DNA of 64,000 nt from NCBI GenBank assembly GCA_018436925.1, contig JAHDKI010000003.1, forward strand, positions 1 through 64,000, read 5' to 3'. Under the pieces are notes generated by a model. That model was not told the origin of the DNA and did not search any database. It worked only from the letters and a program-made list of their open reading frames with translations. This document shows positions 36,734-45,386 of the stretch, piece by piece. The position numbers and the translations under genes are program-made. This DNA comes from Syntrophaceae bacterium (GTDB taxonomy: Bacteria; Desulfobacterota; Syntrophia; Syntrophales; Smithellaceae). Position 1 is the stretch's first letter. Each line of letters opens with the position of its first letter.

Positions 36734-39700
36734 TCACTCCGTATTCAGACGCAGATCCCTCCAGAACATCAGGTTGGTGCGGTTTAAATCAGCGATGTCC
36801 GGCGTTTGCAATTTTTTCGTGTGAGACTCTCCGCCCGATGAGCTGGTTGATGCATAAATATCCGTACCCCCGCCAGGACGAAGAGATACGATGGGAGAAG
36901 TCGGAAGGCCGGCGCCTATTTCCTGTGCTCTTATAGGTTCTCCGGTTTCTTTATTCGTGAACTTTCCCGCCCCCGTTACGTAATTCACCGCATAGAGCAT
37001 CGCTTTTCCTGATTTTTCACATAGCGAGGTGGATTGATCCGGCACATAGGTCGTAAAATAAACCACGCCCCGGAACACGGTCGGATCGGCAAGCATCTTC
37101 TCGCCGGACCCCGTATTGAGCGTAATGACCCAACCGTTGTCGGTGGGATCGTAAACGCTGCTTTCGGAGGACAAAGTGGTCAGATCGCTGGCCGTCCACG
37201 TTGTATCCCGGTCGTTGTCTTTGATGGCAAAGAAGTAGTCCGTAGCGGTAGCCTGCCTCGGATTCATAATGTCGCCGGTTCCGAAGTACACCCAGAGGTT
37301 ACCCGCCTTGTCTTTCGCGACGGTGGGGGATGTATAGATCGATCCTTTCACCGTTGAAGAGGCGTTAAACAGCTTCTTCCCCGTCCACGACACGCTGGCG
37401 GTGGCGGCGTTATAATCAAACCGGAACCGCCACATATTCCCTCCTAAATCTCCCGCATAGACGGTATCGATAAACCCGTCGTTGTTCGTATCCACGATGG
37501 CAGGCGGGCCCGCCAGGTCGGTGGTCATGCCCGTGTCATTGGCATAGGTGAATCGCCACAGAATATTGCCGGTTTTCATGTCGATCACAAAAAACCCCTT
37601 GCCTATGGTGTTGCTTACCGCTGGCGGTTTATGCTCGATGCCGGAATAACCGCCGCCGATAAAGCCCACCCAGATCTCATGCCCGGAAGCATTTTGAATG
37701 CGGCCGATGCCCATCCTGCTCCAAGGCTCGCCGAAATAGGGTCCGTCCGTCGAGGACAACCCTGTCAGGGTTTTCCCCTGAATGCCCCATTTATAGGCGG
37801 GATTGAGCGTATCGGTAATATCGAGCGCATAATAGCCGCAATAATAGGGATTGGTCGCGCTGTAGGTTGAAGAAAATCCGGATTCGCAGGTGGAAGATGA
37901 GCTCCACAAGGTATTGCGTCCGCCTTGCCGGAGAGCGAAAACCATATACGTGTACCAATCCGCGGCATCTTTATCCGTTCCGTTCGACGCGGTAACAGGC
38001 AGCCAGACGTCACTTGCCGAAATCGGCCCGTCCACAAACGGCGTATGCTCCAGGCCCGACGGAATCGGGCTGTGCGTGTTATGAGCGAACTTTTTGAGAT
38101 TCGGCAGGAGATTCGGCGGAATAAAGCTCCAGACCTCGGCTCCGTCCGTGGTGCGGAAAGCGTGCATCTGGCCGTCGTTGGCGCCGATCACGACAATTCT
38201 TTTGCCATATCCTGCGCCTTCCGTCGTTGTGCGAAGATGATTCGCGCGGAACGTCTCGTAGGCTCTCGTCGGATTGGCAACTGTGGTGACCTCCACCTGA
38301 TCGGTGTAATCGTAGGAAGGCGTGCCGATCGTTCGAGGCGAAGAATGGAAAATATCGCCCAACTTCCAGCCTTTATTGACATAATCGGTGTCCAGCTCTC
38401 CGTTGCGGATGAAATTGACCACCAGATCCCGATGCGTGTCGTCGGCGACGTCTAAATCCGTTGCTGTAATGTTGGTGGTGTTAAAGTCCGTTTTGGCGCC
38501 GCTTTTGAGTGTCCAGATCGTCCGGGAGGCGGTTCTGGCCTGCAGAATCTTGCCCGCATCCCAGTTGTAGCTTAGCGCCACATTGCCGTCTTCTTCGATG
38601 GTAAATTGCCGCAGATAGCCCAGCCAGAAAGGTTCCATCGTACTTTCGGGATAAGGCAGAAAGGACGCTTCATAAAGGTAGTTTTCATCCTTCACACGGG
38701 AGGCGGAAACCGACGCCGTGGAAAAAGTAAAAGACCGGTTCATCATGCTTTCAAAAACGTCGTTCAACGCCTTCTTGAGCTCATCGAGATCATTGGCATA
38801 GTAGGCTTTTCCGTCAACAGCCGTGCCGCCCGCAACCGCCAGAGCGTCCAGATAGGGGCGAGCGTTTTCCGTCATGGACAGACCAATGACATAGGTCTGA
38901 ATATCAAAGGTGTGATTCGTTCCTTCGATTTTATATGTCACATCCCGCAGTTCCTGAATGCGGGTTTTTGCTGTTTCAATTAATGTTTCAGCCGATCCGG
39001 CGCTGCCGTTTTCGTCGGTGCTGGGCAATCCGTCCGTCACATAGACGATGAAATTCTTCTGGCACCAGTCCTGGATGGGGCTTGTATTGCTGGTTCCGCT
39101 TTTGTAGTCTTTTTCTCCCAGATAATAATTTTTCGCCGACCGCAGTGTGCCGGGCATGGGCGTCAAGCCGGCGTTGAGAATATGCGAGCAGGAATTGCCT
39201 GAACCGGAAGCGCAGGTCATGTATCCCGACTCGTCGCCTTCCTTGGTCGCTAATTTTGCGAGCAAATTCGACTTGTGCGAGCTGTTCTTCGGGTAATCCA
39301 GGCATTCAAGATGCCGATACCCTCCGCCCGGCGATGAATTGGCAAACCAGGTTTGGCCGCTATAATACCATTGCATACGTCTGCCGTAGTCATAAAATCC
39401 CAGCGCAAAGTCTTCATCGGTCGGTTCGAAAGGGCCTGACAGTCCAGGAATACTATATCCTGTGCCGTCATCTAATGAATTCGTTTTTGAATAATAGCAA
39501 TTATAAGAATCCCATGTCTTCCCCTCATTTGGGCTATATGTTTCGGAGTAGCAAAATTGATTGCCAAAAGATGATGAGGCATAAAAGGTTCCTGGTACTT
39601 TATAGTAAAAATAGTTTCCCGAATTAGTAACGTTTTCGAGACGATTCACCTTAGGATAAATTAAATTGCAGTATCGACTTCTTTGTTCACTCCCAACAGC

Positions 39701-40219
39701 ATAATTAGTGATAATAGAATCCCTATACGTAGCATCAAAATTGGGGTTTAAGCTCTCGCAGCCGCTTTGGCATATTGCCTGTGATGCCACACTACCAGTG
39801 GCACAATAATCCTGACAGGCCTCAAGAATTTCCGCATCATCGGTTGGACAGTAGGATTTAAGTTCATAAGAAATAAAATAATTGGCCGCATGCAATCTGT
39901 ATTTGCTGACACTTGGCAATCTGTAGGTCATCAGGCCGATGCGCATGTAATTGACATACCGTTCAATCACATCCTGGGCCGCTTTGCGGCCGATGACGGA
40001 GCGGCTCTGCGGCGAAAAAGATCCCACGGCATTGCCTGAATCATCTTGGTCCATACTGTTGGAGTTATCGAGAATGAACAAAACGTTCGGGTTGACTTTA
40101 ACAAAAAGGTCCTCTTCACCGGCCGCCTGCGCTGAGCCGACCGGCAAAAGCACAGTGACAAGCGCGATCAATCCGGCAACCTGCAATGCTTTCCATTTGG
40201 ATATACGACACATAAGCAC
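36734..40219 (-). CDS. pilY1: PilY1-like type IV pilus adhesin/assembly protein
   Basis: A 1161-residue exported protein. Signal peptide (hydrophobic GLIALVTVLLPVGSAQA, cleavage near 32). The N-terminal von Willebrand A-like part has a degenerate metal site NVLFILDNSNSMDQDDSG, with cysteine-rich inserts (about 120-190). The C-terminal half is the PilY1 beta-propeller: GKRIVVIGANDGQMHAFRTT, EVWSFIPPNLLPNL, and the calcium loop DTNNDGFID within VDTNNDGFIDTVYAGDLGG. PilY1 primes the pilus with minor pilins and may act as tip adhesin. It is the last gene of the minor-pilin operon. The terminator follows. Confidence 0.93.
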   Translation of the reverse strand: MLMCRISKWKALQVAGLIALVTVLLPVGSAQAAGEEDLFVKVNPNVLFILDNSNSMDQDDSGNAVGSFSPQSRSVIGRKAAQDVIERYVNYMRIGLMTYRLPSVSKYRLHAANYFISYELKSYCPTDDAEILEACQDYCATGSVASQAICQSGCESLNPNFDATYRDSIITNYAVGSEQRSRYCNLIYPKVNRLENVTNSGNYFYYKVPGTFYASSSFGNQFCYSETYSPNEGKTWDSYNCYYSKTNSLDDGTGYSIPGLSGPFEPTDEDFALGFYDYGRRMQWYYSGQTWFANSSPGGGYRHLECLDYPKNSSHKSNLLAKLATKEGDESGYMTCASGSGNSCSHILNAGLTPMPGTLRSAKNYYLGEKDYKSGTSNTSPIQDWCQKNFIVYVTDGLPSTDENGSAGSAETLIETAKTRIQELRDVTYKIEGTNHTFDIQTYVIGLSMTENARPYLDALAVAGGTAVDGKAYYANDLDELKKALNDVFESMMNRSFTFSTASVSASRVKDENYLYEASFLPYPESTMEPFWLGYLRQFTIEEDGNVALSYNWDAGKILQARTASRTIWTLKSGAKTDFNTTNITATDLDVADDTHRDLVVNFIRNGELDTDYVNKGWKLGDIFHSSPRTIGTPSYDYTDQVEVTTVANPTRAYETFRANHLRTTTEGAGYGKRIVVIGANDGQMHAFRTTDGAEVWSFIPPNLLPNLKKFAHNTHSPIPSGLEHTPFVDGPISASDVWLPVTASNGTDKDAADWYTYMVFALRQGGRNTLWSSSSTCESGFSSTYSATNPYYCGYYALDITDTLNPAYKWGIQGKTLTGLSSTDGPYFGEPWSRMGIGRIQNASGHEIWVGFIGGGYSGIEHKPPAVSNTIGKGFFVIDMKTGNILWRFTYANDTGMTTDLAGPPAIVDTNNDGFIDTVYAGDLGGNMWRFRFDYNAATASVSWTGKKLFNASSTVKGSIYTSPTVAKDKAGNLWVYFGTGDIMNPRQATATDYFFAIKDNDRDTTWTASDLTTLSSESSVYDPTDNGWVITLNTGSGEKMLADPTVFRGVVYFTTYVPDQSTSLCEKSGKAMLYAVNYVTGAGKFTNKETGEPIRAQEIGAGLPTSPIVSLRPGGGTDIYASTSSSGGESHTKKLQTPDIADLNRTNLMFWRDLRLNTE

Positions 40220-40244
40220 ACCTCTAATATGCGATCAAACAATC

Positions 40245-40679
40245 TTAACGCAAACGAAAGACGACTTCCGTCAATCGGCCGTCCACAAACGTCATTTCCG
40301 CGATTCGAATTCCCAGGCGCTTGGATTTTTCCTTTTCCTTAGCCTTCGCTCGCAACTTTTTCTTTTTCGTCAAATCGACAACATGAACTCCCGCAAGGGA
40401 ATATTTTTCGCCGCTTGTCAGAATCAAGGTTTTCCCGTCGAAAGCTTTCACGCCGGCGGTAATGCTCTGAACCGCCGCGCCGGAGGAGCTCGCTCCTGAG
40501 CCACTCGTTTCGCCCACCGCGGTAAGAGCGAGCGCCCTGGACCAATCCGGAACGGCCGGCGACGAGGGTTGATCATAAGATCTTCCCTGCCCGCTTGAGG
40601 CCTGGACGGCTGAGATGAAAAACAATCCTCCTGAAAACAGAATCGTCCCGAAAACGACCATCAAAACCGCTTTTTTCAT
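40245..40679 (-). CDS. Exported protein of the minor-pilin operon, unknown
   Basis: A 144-residue protein with a signal peptide (KKAVLMVVFGTILFSGGLFF, cleavage near 27). The rest is a Ser/Gly-rich linker, then a small beta-rich part VKAFDGKTLILTSGEKYSLAGVHVVDLT (quoted for position: about 75-102), a lysine-rich stretch (KKKKLRAKAKEKEKSKR) and a last strand MTFVDGRLTEVVF. I do not recognise the family. AGGAGG nine bases before the ATG at 40679 sets the start. It sits 25 bp upstream of pilY1, between it and the PilX-like gene, where a PilE-type or calcium-related helper is found in other species. A helper for PilY1 is inference. Confidence 0.75.
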   Translation of the reverse strand: MKKAVLMVVFGTILFSGGLFFISAVQASSGQGRSYDQPSSPAVPDWSRALALTAVGETSGSGASSSGAAVQSITAGVKAFDGKTLILTSGEKYSLAGVHVVDLTKKKKLRAKAKEKEKSKRLGIRIAEMTFVDGRLTEVVFRLR

Positions 40680-40756
40680 TTTTAATGCCTCCTGCCGCGT
40701 GGTGCGGCAATGTCTGATCGATTCAAAATCGATCATTTTCCTCATGCATGAAATAA

Positions 40757-41233
40757 TTACTGGTAAGACGGCGTGCTGGGCACTTCTCCATGCCGCAGAC
40801 CGACATCCAACCGAACCAGGGATCCGTGGCTTGCATCGCGCCCCGTCACCACGGAGTTGAATACGTTAAACGACCAACTTTTGCCGCCTTCAATGCTGGA
40901 ACCGGTGGCGGAAACCGACGGAATGTTCGGATCCGACACCGGCTTGGTCACAGAATAGGTCATTTTCGGATCGTTGGCTGCGTCAATTTTCACATTCGTC
41001 AAGGCATTCATCGACGTGTCAAAAACGAGGCATAAGTCATGAACTCCGGCCTCCGCGGCGGAAAGCGCCTTTCTTTCTCCATACAGCCGCGACGTGATTT
41101 TCAGATCATCCGACGTGACGGTGAGAGCAAAAAAGCCCACAGCCATTAAAATCATCATCGCGATCAAAGCTGCGATCAAGACAAATCCCTTTTCGGAGCT
41201 CGCACCTGTTTTTTTCTTACGGACTAAGCACAT
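40757..41233 (-). CDS. pilX: Minor pilin assembly protein, PilX-like
   Basis: A 158-residue protein with the PilX N terminus: short basic lead, then SEKGFVLIAALIAMMILMAVGFF, where cleavage would follow the Gly (EKG|F), and LSAAEAGVHD at about 60, a typical PilX feature. The remaining globular domain is short. It overlaps the PilW-like gene by 17 bp. Prepilin peptidase PilD, encoded 1.8 kb upstream, would process it. Confidence 0.85.
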   Translation of the reverse strand: MCLVRKKKTGASSEKGFVLIAALIAMMILMAVGFFALTVTSDDLKITSRLYGERKALSAAEAGVHDLCLVFDTSMNALTNVKIDAANDPKMTYSVTKPVSDPNIPSVSATGSSIEGGKSWSFNVFNSVVTGRDASHGSLVRLDVGLRHGEVPSTPSYQ

Positions 41234-41942
41234 GATTTTTCACCAAAACATCGGTTGTGTACGTTATCGGACTGACTTCAAATTGACTGCCCTGCTTTTC
41301 AACTTTCGCGACAATCGTAATGCGAATGCGCCGAATCAGCGGAATATTCGTATTGGGGGCGGATTTGACCACCGCCGAAATGTCCTGGTCCGCTTCGTTG
41401 TAATAGGTAAACATCGGCGACGTTGACGGATTGACGACCAGCGTAGACGACCCGGCGCCGCCTAGAATAGTCTGATTGCCGCCGCAATTGACATTACGGA
41501 TAATTCCCTGGTTGTTCAGATTGTAGTAAATATACTCGTTGGCGGCGGCTTTCGTCGGATCGGCCGGGTCCGGGCCGATGATATTGTCCGCATTTAAGTC
41601 CATGGCAATGAGGATCTCGTTATCCCCCGCCAGTTGAATGCCTTTCCGGGCCGTGACCGCCGCCGCAAGCCCCATCTGGGTGCAGGCGGGAACGGACGCC
41701 GCCGATGGGACAGTCGCCCACACAGCGCTATTGTTTCTTCGGTTGAAGGAGGCCATCCGTATTTCCATCGCCATCAGATTCATAACGGCGCGGGTGTCCT
41801 GCTGAGTCAGCGTCTTGCGGTCGATGCTGGAGGAGGATTGCTGGGCTGTATTCATAACGCCGTAAACGGCAGCCATAATGATCAACCCCACCGCAATGGC
41901 GATAAGCAGTTCAACCAGTGTAAAGCCTTTACTTTTCATCAC
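41217..41942 (-). CDS. pilW: Minor pilin, PilW-like
   Basis: A 241-residue prepilin. Leader MMKSKG with cleavage before FTLVELLIAIAVGLIIMAAV, which carries the conserved Glu5. The following QQDTRAVMNLMAMEIRMASF matches PilW. The large C-terminal domain with Asn/Asp-rich parts is normal for the family. It overlaps pilV by four bases. Confidence 0.88.
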   Translation of the reverse strand: MMKSKGFTLVELLIAIAVGLIIMAAVYGVMNTAQQSSSSIDRKTLTQQDTRAVMNLMAMEIRMASFNRRNNSAVWATVPSAASVPACTQMGLAAAVTARKGIQLAGDNEILIAMDLNADNIIGPDPADPTKAAANEYIYYNLNNQGIIRNVNCGGNQTILGGAGSSTLVVNPSTSPMFTYYNEADQDISAVVKSAPNTNIPLIRRIRITIVAKVEKQGSQFEVSPITYTTDVLVKNHVLSP

Positions 41943-42337
41943 AGGTTATCCTCGCTGTTAAAACCCATCTGACGCGTCACGATCATGCTGCTGGAGACCC
42001 CCCGGCTATTTCTCGGCCAGGTTACCCGCACATTCACCAGCCATTTGTTGGTTGACACTTCGGCCTGGGTTGTCGTCACGAAGTATGAAAACGATCCGGA
42101 CGACACTTCTTCGTTCGTTTTTGCGGTGGGTTCTTGTCCCCGCATGATGGTATTCTCCAGCGATTCCAACTCCGTTTGAAGGATCCCGATCGCTCTGCCC
42201 ATGCTATCGGACTTGCCTGCCGACTGCCAGGAAACGGATTGCATGGTCATCAACCCGACGATGACGGCCACCGTCAGAAAAGCCGCGATCATGGATTCGA
42301 CGAGCGTGATGCCTTTTTCATCCCGTATAATCAACAC
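41939..42337 (-). CDS. pilV: Minor pilin, PilV-like
   Basis: A 132-residue prepilin. Cleavage site EKG|ITLVESMIAAFLTVAVIVG with Glu5 in VES, as in PilV. The globular part is short. It overlaps fimT by 20 bp and pilW by four bases, so translation is coupled along the operon. Confidence 0.87.
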   Translation of the reverse strand: MLIIRDEKGITLVESMIAAFLTVAVIVGLMTMQSVSWQSAGKSDSMGRAIGILQTELESLENTIMRGQEPTAKTNEEVSSGSFSYFVTTTQAEVSTNKWLVNVRVTWPRNSRGVSSSMIVTRQMGFNSEDNL

Positions 42338-42791
42338 GAACCCTCCCCGTTATGGTCACTGTGATGGTTGCCACTCTGGGGGTTTTCGAATGGCCAAGAA
42401 CCAGCGCCCCCGCCGCCGTCGTCGTCCCGCGAGGCAGAAATGTCAACGCAGGAGGACTTCCGGAAAAAGTAGTCGATGAAAAGCTGATCAGAGAGCTCCC
42501 TCCGCCAAGCTTCCCTGTGGAAACGTTTTGCCATGTGGCGGAACCCAGAGGAAGCCTGGAGACCGTGTACTGACTTCCCGCAAAGTTAAATGAAATCCGG
42601 TACTGAATATTTTCAGCAATCGCCCTCTGACGGCATAAATTCATTTCCGCACTGATGTCGCGCGCCGCCTCACGCAAATTGACATTATGCCGGTACTGAA
42701 ATAAATTCGGCCCCGCGATCCCCAGCACGATGCCCAGAATCGCAATGACGATGAGAAGCTCAATTAAACTGAATCCGTTTTTTTTGACCAT
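42318..42791 (-). CDS. fimT: Minor pilin, FimT/GspH-like
   Basis: A 157-residue prepilin heading the operon. Leader VKKNG with cleavage before FSLIELLIVIAILGIVLGIA; then AARDISAEMNLCRQRAIAEN, the typical GspH/FimT helix end. Of the group it is the one most likely to bind DNA in competent bacteria, but this is not shown here. A sigma-54 site is found 47-62 bp upstream. Confidence 0.88.
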   Translation of the reverse strand: MVKKNGFSLIELLIVIAILGIVLGIAGPNLFQYRHNVNLREAARDISAEMNLCRQRAIAENIQYRISFNFAGSQYTVSRLPLGSATWQNVSTGKLGGGSSLISFSSTTFSGSPPALTFLPRGTTTAAGALVLGHSKTPRVATITVTITGRVRVDYTG

Positions 42792-42837
42792 TTTTACTGC
42801 CTGTCCAAAATTTTCACTAAACCATTGAATTTCTTAA

Positions 42838-42853
42838 AGCAAACCTCATGCCA
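42838..42853 (-). promoter_or_regulatory. Sigma-54 promoter of the minor-pilin operon
   Basis: On the reverse strand TGGCATG-AGGT-TTGCT matches the consensus TGGCACG-N4-TTGCW with one mismatch and has exact GG/GC (-24/-12) spacing. A start of transcription near 42828 would give a 37-base leader before fimT. Type IV pilus genes are classical sigma-54 targets. No enhancer-binding protein gene is in the window. Confidence 0.75.
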
Positions 42854-43027
42854 GAGAAATCGTCATTTTCCGACGCGCCCCCGGAAATCGTTTTTCTCCG
42901 GAATTTTTAAATATTTTCAGGGCCGCCGCCTTTTTTACCGCACTTGCGCGGCTTTTCTATTCCCGGCGTTGCGCCGCTCCGAACCGGTCATTTCGACCCA
43001 ATACCTGTTCCTTTTGGCAGGCTCCCC

Positions 43028-43789
43028 CTAGGGCCCCAAAAGCCAAAGCCGCATGAACGCGTCTCCCAGAAAAATGTAGGCAACCGCCGCGATGGACAAA
43101 AACGGGCCGAAGGGAACCGCGTACTTCATGTCCTGCTTTTTGACGATCATAGCGAGAATCCCAATGATTGCGCCGGTAAACGAACTGACGAGCAGAATGA
43201 AAATGAGCGCTTTCCAGCCGAAAAAACCGCCGATCATAGCCAGAAGTTTCACATCGCCTCCGCCCATGCCTTCGCGCTTCGTCACAAACTCATAAATAAA
43301 GGCAATCAACCATAAAATACCGCCGCCGATCAGCAAACCGATGAGCGCCTCAAGCCAGGGCACTTTCACGATGAACACCGCCGCGAGAAAGAAAATCGGG
43401 ATGCCCGGCAGCGACAGAACATCGGGAATGATCTGATGATCGATATCGATAAAGGTAATGGTGATTAAAACGGCGGTGAAAAGAAAGAAAACGGCAAATT
43501 CAAGCGTCAAGCCGAATTGGATGAACAAAAGCAGGGTCAGGATCGCTGTAATGAGTTCGACAAGTGGATAGCGCCAGGAAATGGCGCCGCCGCAGTCCCG
43601 GCATTTCGCGCGCAGGATCAAAAAACTGAAAATGGGAATGTTGTCGTAAAAGCGGATCGGGTGCTGGCAGTGGGGGCATCTCGAAAGCGGCTTCACGATG
43701 GATTCTTTTGCCGGAATGCGAAAGATGCAGACGTTCAAGAAACTGCCGACGGCAGCCCCGAAAATAAAAGCCAACACATAGAGGAGCAT
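43028..43789 (-). CDS. pilD: Prepilin peptidase / N-methyltransferase
   Basis: A 253-residue inner-membrane aspartyl protease that cuts and methylates prepilins. It has the N-terminal methylase-associated cysteine pairs CPHCQHPI and CRDCGG, the two catalytic aspartates in TFIDIDHQIIPD and GGGDVKLLAMIGG, and about eight hydrophobic segments. All signatures are intact. It lies just upstream of the minor pilins it should process, but is separately controlled by the promoter and riboswitch at 43860-43992. Confidence 0.95.
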   Translation of the reverse strand: MLLYVLAFIFGAAVGSFLNVCIFRIPAKESIVKPLSRCPHCQHPIRFYDNIPIFSFLILRAKCRDCGGAISWRYPLVELITAILTLLLFIQFGLTLEFAVFFLFTAVLITITFIDIDHQIIPDVLSLPGIPIFFLAAVFIVKVPWLEALIGLLIGGGILWLIAFIYEFVTKREGMGGGDVKLLAMIGGFFGWKALIFILLVSSFTGAIIGILAMIVKKQDMKYAVPFGPFLSIAAVAYIFLGDAFMRLWLLGP

Positions 43790-43859
43790 TTCCGGTTCTC
43801 TTTCGCTTCTGAAATATTGTTTTCCGGCGGTATTTTTTAGGATTGCTGGACTTTCTTTT

Positions 43860-43958
43860 GACCGCCCGGCAGTCCTGCCGCCCTATCTTGTCTCAAGACT
43901 TAGGCCAGTAACTTTGCGTCCCGCCCTTTCAGACGGTTTGCCCTGAATCGTGCTTTGA
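43860..43958 (-). promoter_or_regulatory. Cyclic di-GMP-I (GEMM) riboswitch before pilD
   Basis: On the reverse strand the conserved blocks of the GEMM-I aptamer occur in order: GCACGATTC, AGGGCAAACC (43935-43944), GAAA tetraloop in CTGAAAGGGC, GGGACGCAAAG (inside 43912-43930), GGCCTAA (43899-43906), and the second stem GGCAGGACTGCC (43862-43879). This is the binding site of the bacterial second messenger c-di-GMP, flanked by a promoter on one side and pilD 70 bp on the other. A later ACCGCC can pair with GGCGGT of the aptamer 3' side, a possible switch. Whether it prefers c-di-GMP or cGAMP cannot be proved by eye. Confidence 0.88.
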
Positions 43959-43964
43959 GGCGAA

Positions 43965-43992
43965 ATTCTACTCTTTTTTCGTCAGAAGTCAA
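43965..43992 (-). promoter_or_regulatory. Sigma-70 promoter of riboswitch-pilD
   Basis: On the reverse strand TTGACT (43987-43992), a 16-base spacer and TAGAAT (43965-43970). The predicted transcription start, about 43958, falls exactly at the beginning of the GEMM aptamer. Confidence 0.75.
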
Positions 43993-44288
43993 TAAACATA
44001 TTGTGATTTCCGTCACCATTCAGACGGAACGAAATGTCCGGCAGGCATTTGTTCGGCAATTCCGGAGCTTCTTTATTTATCCATCGGATGTTCGGTTTGG
44101 ATTCTTTACTGCATAAAAGTTTCCATGAGATCCGATTCAAATAGCCCGCGCGTCGTAAAAAACGACATACTGTGGTCAGCCATCTCCAAAAAATGAAGAA
44201 CAGACGCCCGCTGAAGCGACAATCGCGATTCGGGGACATTATCAAAACTCTGTTCACAATTATTTTGCATCCGTTTTGGCTATAGGGT
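43993..44288. other. Gene-free region between pilD promoter and ribD
   Basis: The only open frame here (reverse strand, GTG at 44257) has no ribosome binding site and cuts into the pilD promoter, so it is not called. A weak TATAGG at 44281-44286 lies too close to ribD to be trusted. I see nothing else. Confidence 0.4.
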
Positions 44289-45386
44289 ATGAAAGCGTCT
44301 ATGGAAGATAAAGATTACATGCAGATGGCCTTGAAACTGGCGGCAAAAGGACAAGGCTATGCCAGCCCCAATCCGATGGTCGGGGCCGTTTTGGTCAAAG
44401 ACGGTCAAATCATCGGCCAAGGCTATCACCAGTGTTGCGGGCAAAGCCACGCGGAGGTCAATGCGATCGCCGACGCGAAAGAAAGCGTAGCAGGATCGAC
44501 GCTTTATGTCACGCTGGAGCCCTGCTGCCATCATGGCAAAACGCCGCCGTGCACGGACCGGATCATTGAACAAGGCATCGCGCGCGTCGTCATTGGAACG
44601 ACCGACGCAAACCCGAAAGTGTCGTGTCGGGGCGTTTCGCTGCTTCAGGCGGCAGGCATTGACGTCCAAACCGGTCTTCTGGAAGCGCAATGCCGCGAGC
44701 TCAACGAGGTTTTCTTTCATTTTATGGAAACGGGCCTGCCTTTTGTGACGCTCAAATTCGCCCAGACGCTCGACGGCCGGATCGCCACGGCGCAGGGGCG
44801 CTCTCAGTGGATCAGCTCTCCGGCCTCGCTGAAACTGGTCCATCGTCTGCGCGCCCGGCATGACGCGATTTTAGTCGGCATCGGAACCGTTTTACACGAT
44901 GACCCGGAACTGACCGTGCGCCTTGTCCGCGGACGTAATCCGCTGCGCGTGGTCGTGGACTCACATCTGAAAATTCCTGAAACGTCCAAACTGGTTGCGA
45001 CCGCGTCCGCCACGCCGACCTTTATTGCCACAACCCGACACCCCGACCATGACCGGGCGCGACTGCTTGCATCCCGCGGCGTAAACATTCTGTCCATCGA
45101 CGCGGACCCCAATGGCCGGGTCGATTTGCGAAAACTCCTGAAACGTCTCGCTAAGGAAAACATTTCTTCCGTCATGGTGGAAGGCGGCTCCCAAATCATC
45201 ACGTCGTTTTTATCTCAACATCTCGCCCAGCGGATTGTGGCGGTCATTGCGCCCAAGATTCTGGGACAGGGCACCCAGACGGTGGGGGATTTGCAAATTA
45301 CAGATCTGGATCAGGCTCAAAAAATTTCGATTAAGCGGATCTCGCGACTGGGAGCGGATCTTGTGATCGACGGCCGCCTAAGATAG
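44289..45386 (+). CDS. ribD: Riboflavin biosynthesis protein RibD
   Basis: A 365-residue bifunctional enzyme for two early riboflavin steps: pyrimidine deaminase, then NADPH reductase. The deaminase half (1-145) has zinc ligands in HAEVNAI and PCCHHGKTPPCTD. The reductase half (150-365) has TLKFAQTLDGRIATAQGRSQ-like VTLKFAQTLDGRIAT and VMVEGGSQIITSFL. Start uncertain: ATG at 44301 would give the usual MEDKDYMQMALKLA; neither has a good ribosome binding site. It is convergent with the FAD protein (9-bp overlap) and not with other rib genes. Confidence 0.93.
   Translation: MKASMEDKDYMQMALKLAAKGQGYASPNPMVGAVLVKDGQIIGQGYHQCCGQSHAEVNAIADAKESVAGSTLYVTLEPCCHHGKTPPCTDRIIEQGIARVVIGTTDANPKVSCRGVSLLQAAGIDVQTGLLEAQCRELNEVFFHFMETGLPFVTLKFAQTLDGRIATAQGRSQWISSPASLKLVHRLRARHDAILVGIGTVLHDDPELTVRLVRGRNPLRVVVDSHLKIPETSKLVATASATPTFIATTRHPDHDRARLLASRGVNILSIDADPNGRVDLRKLLKRLAKENISSVMVEGGSQIITSFLSQHLAQRIVAVIAPKILGQGTQTVGDLQITDLDQAQKISIKRISRLGADLVIDGRLR

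Noticed and set aside
43982-44257. 91-codon reverse frame with GTG start before pilD
   Set aside because: No ribosome binding site, atypical Trp/Arg-rich composition, and it overlaps the riboswitch promoter.
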